Shown here: in pieces, positions 1 to 5,336 of the stretch
Numbering within the stretch: position 1 is the stretch's first letter
Layout of the letters: every line of letters begins with the position of its first letter
DNA from: an uncultured Clostridia bacterium
GTDB lineage: Bacteria > Bacillota_A > Clostridia > Oscillospirales > Acutalibacteraceae
Direction of reading: 5' to 3'
Length of the DNA: 5,336 nucleotides
Assembly: GCA_937891215.1 (NCBI GenBank)
Contig: CALAEU010000257.1
Location: 1 to 5,336 of the forward strand
The notes under the pieces: generated by a model
Database searches by the model: none
What the model was told of the DNA's origin: nothing
The model's input: only the letters and a program-made list of their open reading frames with translations
Position numbers and translations under genes: made by a program

Positions 1-231
1 AATATGAGAATATACGATATAATTGCATATTCGATTATAAACAATCAGTATCTCTTTGTTTACTCCACTTTCCTCGTATATAAAAGATATTCAAAATAGA
101 CAAATATATCTGTTATAATTATACAATGCTATGACAATCCAATCAATTATTCAAACTGAAGACTCCATTTTCTCTGAACTGTCCAATAATCACACATATC
201 TAATGAATGCACACCTATTCCGTCTCTGATA
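1..231. other. AT-rich stretch with no recognisable gene
   Basis: No protein family is recognisable here in any frame. A plus-strand frame is open from the window edge to a stop at 97-99 (32 residues), and a minus-strand frame is open from about 87 to the window edge, but neither has a familiar motif. A 42-residue minus-strand frame at 147-275 starts with ATG, has no Shine-Dalgarno, and crosses the end of the Ffh/dehydrogenase fragment in another frame. It may be the remnant of another gene. The only element I can support is the promoter-like sequence at 90-119. Since the next 300 bases are gene fragments, this stretch may also be non-functional or fragmentary. Confidence 0.4.
90..119 (+). 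promoter_or_regulatory. Possible sigma-A promoter reading rightward
   Basis: A perfect -10 hexamer TATAAT lies at 114-119, preceded by TGT (extended -10). A weak -35 candidate TTCAAA at 90-95 gives an 18-bp spacer. A transcript would start near 126 and run antisense to the dehydrogenase-like and Ffh fragments, then sense into the GH95 fragment. In such AT-rich DNA a TATAAT box can arise by chance, and the -35 matches consensus at only four of six positions. Confidence 0.35.
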
Positions 232-357
232 TTATCTCTCAATATTATATTGAACCAAAAACTGTACTTTTTCATTCTTAGCAACAGTATTAATAATATT
301 TCTGAATTTATCACAATCAGCAATATCAGCCTTTATCAATTTCACATTAACCTTCGA
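232..357 (-). pseudogene. Short-chain dehydrogenase-like fragment fused in frame to the Ffh fragment
   Basis: This is the continuation of the open frame that begins in the Ffh piece. After the residues KAIN it stops resembling Ffh. It then reads KLIKADIADCDKF, followed by about 14 residues and QFLV. In classical short-chain dehydrogenases a similar pattern (strand, D-hydrophobic-x-D, helix, then D-hydrophobic-LVNNAG) marks the adenine-binding Asp and the NNAG strand of the Rossmann fold. Here the expected NNAG is replaced by QYNIER and a TAA stop at 232-234, so the similarity ends at about 253. No start, glycine-rich loop or catalytic Tyr/Lys is present. The boundary with Ffh is uncertain (358-395), because the lysine-rich helix would suit either family. 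The family call is an inference from a short stretch. Confidence 0.3.
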
Positions 358-543
358 ATTGATAGCCTTACATTCTTTCTTTATATTTTCAAGTTCTGCC
401 ATCAATTCTTCGTTGATATGCAAGCGACCAGCTGTGTCGATAATAACTGTGTCAAACCCTTGCTTCAAAGCGTAGGCCATTGCCTCGCGTGAAGTTTTAA
501 CAGGGTTTTGAGTTCCCCTTTCAAAAACTTCTGCTCCATTTAT
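358..543 (-). pseudogene. ffh: Internal fragment of signal recognition particle GTPase Ffh (SRP54)
   Basis: About 60 residues match the middle of the Ffh G domain. Read leftward from 543, the frame gives AEVFERGTQNPVK, then a helix (MAYALKQGFD), then TVIIDTAGRLHINEELM. The DTAGR at 438-424 is the G3 GTP-binding motif typical of the SRP GTPases. Intact Ffh is about 450 residues and binds 4.5S RNA and signal sequences. Here the P-loop, the rest of the G domain and the Met-rich M domain are missing. A stop at 544-546 closes the frame just upstream, so the piece begins abruptly at the GH95 junction. After KAIN the expected continuation (LLVVDAMTGQD-like) is absent and the frame enters a different sequence. 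It cannot make a working SRP protein. The identity is secure; whether this is a genomic remnant or an assembly artefact is not. Confidence 0.75.
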
Positions 544-550
544 TCATTTT

Positions 551-1717
551 ATGAAAATGGTAAGTTCTTTTGGTCATGAAACTGCAAAGGAACTTTTCGG
601 TGCAAGAGGTTGGGTTGTTAATCATACTACCGATGCATTCGGAAGAACCGGCGTTCACGACAGCGTTGACTGTGGTTTCTTCCCTATGGCAGGTCCGTGG
701 CTTTGCCTCAATCTTTGGGAACATTATGAGTACACTAACAGTCTGGAATACCTCGAAGAAATCTATCCGATTTTAAAAGGTTCATGTGAATTCGTTCAGG
801 ACTATTTAACTGAAAATGAGAAAGGTCAACTTATCACTTCTCCGTCAAACTCTCCTGAAAATGAATTTTATTATATTGATGCTAACGGCGAAAGACAAGA
901 AAGTATGTTTACTGAGGGTGCAACAATAGATTTTCAGATTATTTATGCACTCTTCACCCGTACTGTTCACGCTTGTAAAGTTCTCAAGAAAGACGAAGAA
1001 TTCTCAAAAACTCTTTCTGAAGTTTTAGAAAAACTTCCACCTATGGAAATAAGTGAGCGTTACGGTACAATTCGTGAATGGATTAAAGATTATGAAGAAA
1101 CTGAACCGGGTCACCGCCATATTTCACACCTTTTCGGACTTTTCCCTGGTGATCAGATTAACGAAAGTAACCCTGAAATATATGAAGCGGCAAAAAGAAC
1201 TATTGCAAGAAGAATTGAAAACGGTGGGGGCTCAACGGGTTGGTCAAGAGCTTGGACAATTTGCTTTTATACCCGACTTAAAGATGGTGAAAATGCATAT
1301 AACCACCTTAAATATTTACTTAAAAAATGTACTGCCAACAACCTTTTTGACATTCATCCACCATTTCAGATTGACGGTAACTTCGGTGGTGTTGCGGCTA
1401 TTACAGAAATGCTTCTTCAAAGTCACCTTGGTTCTCCTGATAACAGAATTTCTGAACTTTTACCTGCTTTACCGGATGACTGGAAAACAGGTTCTGTAAA
1501 AGGTCTTAAAGCGAGAGGTAATCTTACTTTCGATATAATTTGGGAAAATTCAATTCTTAAAAGTGCTAAAGTTACTGCAGAAAATAACTCCACATTAAGA
1601 ATTAAATTAAATGACAAAACTAAAAATCTCGAAGCAAATAAACCTTATGTTATTGAGGGCGATTATCTTAAAGCAGAACTTTCTGCAGGAGAAACTATTG
1701 AACTTACTAATAATTGA
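551..1717 (+). pseudogene. C-terminal half of a GH95 family alpha-L-fucosidase, 5' truncated
   Basis: GH95 enzymes remove alpha-1,2-linked L-fucose (some act on L-galactose) from glycans such as mucin or milk oligosaccharides, by inversion. Family members are usually about 750-800 residues; only 388 follow the first ATG. Counting from that ATG, family motifs are GWVVNHTTDAFG (21-31), PMAGPWLC..WEHYEYT (45-62), SPSNSPEN (97-104), HRHISHLFGLFPG (188-200), GWSRAW (230-235) and FQIDGNFGG, with Asp at 275. By family knowledge Glu103 matches the general acid (Glu566 of Bifidobacterium AfcA) and Asp275 matches Asp766. The paired asparagines of the NINTEMNYW-type motif (Asn421/Asn423), which activate water, would lie upstream and are absent. 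Similarity seems to begin already at about 533 (PFIHF), before the ATG. No Shine-Dalgarno or signal peptide is seen. The C-terminal beta-sandwich reads to a normal TGA. The piece is probably inactive. Its G+C is visibly higher than that of the genes downstream. Confidence 0.88.
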
Positions 1718-1731
1718 GTCGTGGTGCTGAA

Positions 1732-2214
1732 ATGTTAAAACAAAAATGTGTTTCTTGCGGTAATCAATTTACTTTAACGGACAAAGAAATTGATTTTTTT
1801 AATAATAGAAATCTTAATCTTCCGAAAAGATGTGAAGAATGCAGGGCGAAAAGAAACGAGAGAGAAAAGCGTTCAAAAAAGAATTTATTTGTCAGGTTAT
1901 TTGAAAAAATCGTAACAAGCGAAAGTAATTTAACAAAAACACAGAACGCTTTCGGGTTTGCTTTTAAAAATACAGAAGAATTAAAAGAGCATTTTATAAA
2001 ACACGGAAGAGAAAGTAACTGTAAAACACCAAAGAAATATTTAAAAATTGCAAACAAGATAATAAAAAGCAAAAAGTCTTTGAAAAAAACGGAAAAAGAA
2101 GATGGGAATACGATTTATTTCAACAAAAAAACTGGTGGAATAGTTTTCGTTTCACCCAAAGGATATATACGCAGTTTTTACGTAAGTGATATTGATTATT
2201 TTGAACGACAATGA
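1732..2214 (+). CDS. Zinc-ribbon protein with a small nuclease-like C-terminal domain
   Basis: A 160-residue basic protein. Residues 1-40 form a zinc ribbon: CVSC at 6-9, the spacer QFTLTDKEIDFF, then CEEC at 34-37 with PKRC..CR around it. This matches the probable zinc-ribbon family often annotated zf-trcl. Residues 38-70 are charged linker. Residues 71-160 carry NAFGFAFKN, HFIKHG (His87, His91), KTPKKYLKIANKII, then strands with GNTIYFNKKTGGIVFVSPKGYIRSFYV and a final YFERQ. This pattern (K-H-G, T-x-x-x-Y, a beta-rich end with DG-x-I-R-T-F-like core) resembles toxin nucleases of the barnase/EndoU/colicin/RelE-like fold, so RNase activity is a hypothesis. I chose ATG 1732 over an upstream TTG at 1714, because TTG overlaps the GH95 stop and neither site has a clear Shine-Dalgarno. 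The gene starts 14 bases after the GH95 stop. No antitoxin or immunity gene is recognisable beside it, and no signal peptide is seen. Confidence 0.8.
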   Translation: MLKQKCVSCGNQFTLTDKEIDFFNNRNLNLPKRCEECRAKRNEREKRSKKNLFVRLFEKIVTSESNLTKTQNAFGFAFKNTEELKEHFIKHGRESNCKTPKKYLKIANKIIKSKKSLKKTEKEDGNTIYFNKKTGGIVFVSPKGYIRSFYVSDIDYFERQ

Positions 2215-2238
2215 ATTCAGAGTTGTTGAATTTATTGT
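2208..2238. promoter_or_regulatory. 12-bp imperfect palindrome overlapping the operon promoter (operator-like)
   Basis: The arms acaatgaattca (2208-2219) and tgaatttattgt (2227-2238) pair over 12 bp with one G-U pair and a 7-base loop. The left arm contains the stop codon of the zinc-ribbon gene. The right arm covers most of the -35 box (2226-2231) and the start of the spacer. No T-run follows, so a classical intrinsic terminator is unlikely. The position suits a repressor operator, or an RNA hairpin at the end of the upstream transcript. The pairing is seen directly; the function is inferred. Confidence 0.45.
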
Positions 2239-2254
2239 AAATATATGGTATAAT
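2226..2254 (+). promoter_or_regulatory. Strong sigma-A type promoter of the surface-polymer operon
   Basis: The -35 box TTGAAT (2226-2231) is separated by exactly 17 bp from a perfect -10 box TATAAT (2249-2254), and TGG directly before it gives an extended -10. Transcription should start near 2261, leaving a leader of about 35 bases before the ATG at 2296. This is the best promoter in the window and separates the zinc-ribbon gene from the two-gene operon downstream. Confidence 0.8.
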
Positions 2255-2295
2255 ATTTAATTAGATATTAAAATGTAAAAATAAGAGAGTATTAT

Positions 2296-3414
2296 ATGAA
2301 AGTATTGATATTAAAAACATTTATATTTTTATTGAATGTTATATATAGTTTTTTCAAGATTTTAAAAACACAGAAAAAAGTTGTTATGATAAGCCGACAA
2401 TCAAACGAAGTGAATGACGACTTTAAATTGCTCGGTGAAGAATTAGAGAGAAAAGGTGTGAAAGTTGTTTATTTATGTCGCACATTAGATGGTGGTGTGA
2501 ATTCAACTGTTTTTACAAAAATATCTTATGGTTTTCATTTGTTTACACAAATGTATCATTTAGCAACTTCAAAAGTATGTGTACTTGATTCGTATTGCCT
2601 TACAGTAAGTGTTCTGAAACATAAAAAGGATTTAAAAGTTGCTCAGATGTGGCATACTGTAGGTAAAATGAAACAATTCGGTTGGCAGATAATTGGCAAA
2701 GGGGAGGGAAGTTCTCCGCTTATTGCTAATACAATGAAAATGCACGCAAATTATGATGTAGTTTATTATGCGAGTGAAGATTATAAACAAGTTCTGATTG
2801 ATGGTTTTAGAACACCGGCAGAGAAATTCAGGAAATTCACTTTGCCAAGAATTGATTTACTTAATGATCCAGAATACATAAACAAAACAAGAAAAGAAAT
2901 TTTCGGTAAGTACCCACAATTACAGGGGAAAACAAATGTTATTTATGCACCTACTTTCAGAAAAAATGAAAGTGAATTTTCTGAGAATTTTAACAAACTT
3001 TTAGATGCATTTGATTTTGATAAATATAACCTTATTGTTAATTTGCATCCATTGACAAAAGTTAAAGTAAATGATAACAGAGTAATCGTGAATAGTGGTT
3101 TTTCAACTTTCCAGATGCTTACTTGTGCAGATAAAATGATTAGTGACTATTCTTGTGTTATTTACGAAGCAGGTGTGAAAAATATACCACTTTATTTCTA
3201 TAATTACGATATGAATAATTATGATGTTGCACGTGGTTTCGTGATTGATTACGAAGAACTTCCTGGTTTTAAAGAATCTGATGCAAAGGTGTTGGTTGAA
3301 AGTCTCGGTAAACCTTACGATTATGATTATTTAAAATCTTTCATAAACAAATATGTTGAAAACACAGTAAACTGCACTGAAAAAATGGCGGAAGATATTA
3401 TTAGTTTAATGTGA
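2296..3414 (+). CDS. CDP-glycerol glycerophosphotransferase family protein (TagB/TagF-like)
   Basis: A 372-residue single-domain enzyme, about the size of TagB. The family moves glycerol- or ribitol-phosphate from a CDP donor to a lipid-linked acceptor at the inner face of the membrane, in teichoic-acid or related surface-polymer synthesis. Residues 1-22 are strongly hydrophobic and may anchor it to the membrane. Family motifs, in order: VAQMWHTVGKMKQFGW with His120; YAPTFRK (217-223); VNLHP with His251; MISDYSCVIYEA (281-292); PLYFYNYDMNNY (298-309), followed by the GF..DYEELPGF block. The two histidines correspond to the catalytic WHG and HP histidines known from TagF. The start is supported by AAGAGAG at 2283-2289, six bases before the ATG. 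It is first in an operon with the LicD fusion gene, 24 bases downstream. Whether the unit is glycerol, ribitol or another polyol phosphate, and whether it primes or polymerises, cannot be read from the sequence. Confidence 0.9.
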   Translation: MKVLILKTFIFLLNVIYSFFKILKTQKKVVMISRQSNEVNDDFKLLGEELERKGVKVVYLCRTLDGGVNSTVFTKISYGFHLFTQMYHLATSKVCVLDSYCLTVSVLKHKKDLKVAQMWHTVGKMKQFGWQIIGKGEGSSPLIANTMKMHANYDVVYYASEDYKQVLIDGFRTPAEKFRKFTLPRIDLLNDPEYINKTRKEIFGKYPQLQGKTNVIYAPTFRKNESEFSENFNKLLDAFDFDKYNLIVNLHPLTKVKVNDNRVIVNSGFSTFQMLTCADKMISDYSCVIYEAGVKNIPLYFYNYDMNNYDVARGFVIDYEELPGFKESDAKVLVESLGKPYDYDYLKSFINKYVENTVNCTEKMAEDIISLM

Positions 3415-3438
3415 TTTAAAAAAATGGAGTGTTTCTGA

Positions 3439-5336
3439 ATGAAGCATTTAGTTGTTGAAGACGAACTTATAATGACCACTGAAGCGTTAAAGGTTCATTT
3501 TAAAGCAATAAAAAGAAAGAAAAAGAAATTTCCAAAATTTAAAAGTGTAATATTGGGTGGAGATAATACATTCGTTTGCGATTATATGTTAAATGCAGTT
3601 GCAAATGCAAATTCAAAGTTTCAGGTATTTGAATATGTAGAATATTTAAGTAATGGCAATGAAAATGATAATCGTAAAAAAATCCTTGATGAAACAGGTG
3701 TTACATCAGTTCATTACAATCATTACGAAGAATTTACACCTTTTATGGATAAAAATCTTTTTTATTTCTTTATAGATTGCAATTCTTTAACAAAAAAAAC
3801 TGAGACAATAGCTGAATTAAAAAAAGTATTGGAATTTGTAAAAGGGAAAACAAAGTCAAAGCTTGTGTTGAGTGTTATTCTCCCTGAAATCCCCTTCTTT
3901 TCAAATGGTCCTACTGCACTTGCAGAAAGAGAGTTGAGCTTTTACCTGGAAAAAAATTGCGAAAAAACAGAAGAACTCAATTACTATTTTGAAGTTGAAA
4001 AAGTTTTAAGAGAAAAAGTGAGTGAAGAGAATCTTGACGTAACATTGTTGAGATTTGACAATATTTTTTCACCAGATTTTTACAGTACACCTTGTGTTGA
4101 TTTTAAAACGCTTGTAGAAGAATGTGTAAGTAACAAAAAGGTCATTATAACTGATGATGACTATAAAAGAAAATTTACTATTTCTTATATAAGAGATGCT
4201 TGTGAAAATATTTTTCTTTCAACTTTGAACGCAAAAGGTGGTCATGTTTACAATATCGCTTCACAAGAAGTTACCATTGCAGATATAAAAGAAATTTTAT
4301 TCACGATTTATCCAAATGACTTTTCTTTAGAAAAAAATATTTCATTGGGACTTGAACGCGAATATGCTTGTATGAATTGTCTTAAATTTAATTTTTTGGG
4401 TTTCGAAACAAGTTTTAATCTTAATACTGCAGTCAAACACGCAATTTCTTTCTTTTCAGATTTGGAGTATGATATTTCAGATAATACAGAATTTTATGCA
4501 GGAAGAATTAAAACAATACAGGCACTCGAAATTGAAATTCTCAAAGAGATTGACAGAATCTGTGTTGAAAATGATATAAAGTATTTCCTTGCAGGAGGTA
4601 CTCTTTTAGGAGCAGTCCGAGAGGGTGAACCAATTTCGTGGGACGATGACCTTGATATTGGTATGCTTCGCGAAGATTATGAGAAATTCAGAAGAATTTG
4701 TGAAGAAAATCTTCAGGATAAATTTGAGTTTTCATCACCATTCAATAATAGTGGTAGCCATTATGCAATTGAAAAAGTAAGACTCAAATCAACATATTTT
4801 TCTACAACGTTCTCTGCAAAAAATGTTTTTCCAGATGGTATTTTTGTAGATGTGCTTGTTTATGATAAAACAAGTAATTATAAGCCATTGAGAGTAATGC
4901 AGAGCCTTGCGTTAGTAATTTTATATTACTGTATAATTTTAAGATGGTACAATGAAGCACGAAGAAAGCATATGTATTACCAGACAAAAATAATCCTTCC
5001 GTTTTTAAGACTGTTTCCTTTAAGTTTTTATCATTGGTGGTTTGAATTCTTTATTAAATTATTCAAAAACAAAAAAGATGCAGTTTGGCTTATAGATGGT
5101 GTTGGTAAAAAACTTAAAGACGGACCATTGCCAAAAGCAGGGCTTGAAGATACTGTTTATGTGGATTTCGGTACTACAAAAGCACCAGTTCCTGTTGATA
5201 GTACGGGATATTTAACATTTGATTATGGCACAAATTATATGGAAAAACCAAACTACGGCAAAAGAAAGTGTCCGCACGATTTTGCGAGAATAGATTTGGG
5301 TAAATATATTTTTGATGTTGAAGGCAAAACAGCATT
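3439..5336 (+). CDS. Epimerase-like domain fused to a LicD phosphotransferase domain (3' end beyond window)
   Basis: The frame is open from ATG 3439 to the window edge: 632 codons with no stop. GGAG at 3426-3429 is nine bases before the start. Residues about 34-345 look like a worn NAD-dependent epimerase (extended short-chain dehydrogenase). VILGGDNTFVC (37-47) stands where GGxGFIG is expected, LLRFDNIFSP (203-212) matches the LRxxNVYGP strand, and VYNIASQEVTIADI (270-283) matches the C-terminal VYNIGS motif. The catalytic Tyr-x-x-x-Lys cannot be found; the likely site reads TALAE (159-163). Residues about 355-632 are a LicD domain: a helix ending in IDRIC, then AGGTLLGAVR (385-394) and ISWDDDLDIGM (399-409) with the metal-binding Asp cluster, then REDY (411-414). 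LicD proteins transfer phosphocholine or similar phospho-groups (fukutin relatives transfer ribitol-phosphate) from CDP donors to surface glycans. The C-terminal YG..Y..KP..R region is present, so only a short tail is probably missing. The epimerase half may bind a nucleotide or act as scaffold. Confidence 0.88.
   Translation, partial: MKHLVVEDELIMTTEALKVHFKAIKRKKKKFPKFKSVILGGDNTFVCDYMLNAVANANSKFQVFEYVEYLSNGNENDNRKKILDETGVTSVHYNHYEEFTPFMDKNLFYFFIDCNSLTKKTETIAELKKVLEFVKGKTKSKLVLSVILPEIPFFSNGPTALAERELSFYLEKNCEKTEELNYYFEVEKVLREKVSEENLDVTLLRFDNIFSPDFYSTPCVDFKTLVEECVSNKKVIITDDDYKRKFTISYIRDACENIFLSTLNAKGGHVYNIASQEVTIADIKEILFTIYPNDFSLEKNISLGLEREYACMNCLKFNFLGFETSFNLNTAVKHAISFFSDLEYDISDNTEFYAGRIKTIQALEIEILKEIDRICVENDIKYFLAGGTLLGAVREGEPISWDDDLDIGMLREDYEKFRRICEENLQDKFEFSSPFNNSGSHYAIEKVRLKSTYFSTTFSAKNVFPDGIFVDVLVYDKTSNYKPLRVMQSLALVILYYCIILRWYNEARRKHMYYQTKIILPFLRLFPLSFYHWWFEFFIKLFKNKKDAVWLIDGVGKKLKDGPLPKAGLEDTVYVDFGTTKAPVPVDSTGYLTFDYGTNYMEKPNYGKRKCPHDFARIDLGKYIFDVEGKTA

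Noticed and set aside
147..275. Minus-strand 42-codon frame starting MKKYSFWF
   Set aside because: It has no ribosome binding site and no known family, and it overlaps the end of another fragment in a shifted frame. It is too weak to call a gene, though it may be a further gene remnant.
250..492. Plus-strand open frame of 80 codons
   Set aside because: It is the antisense of the Ffh/dehydrogenase fragment, whose motif DTAGRLHINEELM identifies the real coding strand. It has no Shine-Dalgarno and no recognisable motif.
162..541. 8-bp direct repeat ctccattt at 163-170 and 534-541 as ends of a mobile element
   Set aside because: It is too short to stand out from chance in AT-rich DNA, with no transposase, inverted terminal repeats or target duplication.
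1053..1499. Plus-strand 148-codon frame inside the GH95 fragment
   Set aside because: It lies entirely within well-conserved GH95 sequence in another frame and has no motif of its own.
1714..1731. TTG start at 1714 for the zinc-ribbon protein
   Set aside because: It would overlap the preceding stop codon, has no Shine-Dalgarno, and adds residues that the zinc ribbon does not need. ATG 1732 is preferred.
1764..2072. Minus-strand 102-codon frame opposite the zinc-ribbon gene
   Set aside because: It is Phe/Leu/Ser-rich because it mirrors a Lys-rich gene. The zinc-ribbon cysteines fix the plus strand as coding.
2208..2245. Intrinsic terminator after the zinc-ribbon gene
   Set aside because: The hairpin is AT-rich and no run of T follows the stem, so the main criterion fails. 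It is listed as operator-like instead.
4802..4987. Minus-strand 61-codon frame
   Set aside because: It sits inside the LicD domain, which is continuous on the plus strand. It has no start signal.

Overview
The window is AT-rich, with spaced Shine-Dalgarno sites, a strong sigma-A type promoter, and proteins that read like those of low-G+C Clostridia (Oscillospiraceae or Lachnospiraceae type, gut-associated). No replication, rRNA, tRNA, CRISPR or insertion-sequence element was seen. The taxon is an inference from protein style and base composition only.

Layout. Bases 1 to about 231 hold no gene I can name, but contain one promoter-like element pointing right. Bases about 232-543 carry, on the minus strand, a broken piece of the signal recognition particle GTPase Ffh that runs in frame into a piece resembling a short-chain dehydrogenase. 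Neither piece has its natural start or end. At about 533-546 this abuts the C-terminal half of a GH95 family glycosidase (alpha-L-fucosidase type) on the plus strand, also without its start (551-1717). The first third of the window therefore looks like a mosaic of gene fragments. Either the genome is rearranged there or the contig is chimeric, and the sequence alone cannot decide.

From 1732 onward the genes are intact. A 160-residue protein (1732-2214) has an N-terminal four-cysteine zinc ribbon and a C-terminal domain resembling small RelE/EndoU-type nucleases of polymorphic toxins. A 12-bp imperfect palindrome at its end overlaps the -35 box of a very good promoter (TTGAAT, 17 bp, TATAAT with extended -10). 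This promoter drives a two-gene cell-surface operon. The first gene (2296-3414) is a TagB/TagF-like CDP-glycerol glycerophosphotransferase. The second (3439 to the window end, unfinished) is a large protein in which a degenerate NAD-dependent epimerase-like domain is fused to a LicD family phosphotransferase domain.

How they fit together. The last two genes probably act in turn on a teichoic-acid-like or other surface glycopolymer. One would add polyol-phosphate units from a CDP-activated donor, the other would add a phospho-substituent (phosphocholine, or a ribitol-phosphate-like group) from a CDP donor. The fusion protein, the operator-like palindrome, the zinc-ribbon/nuclease-like protein and the mosaic upstream block are the points most worth a second look.
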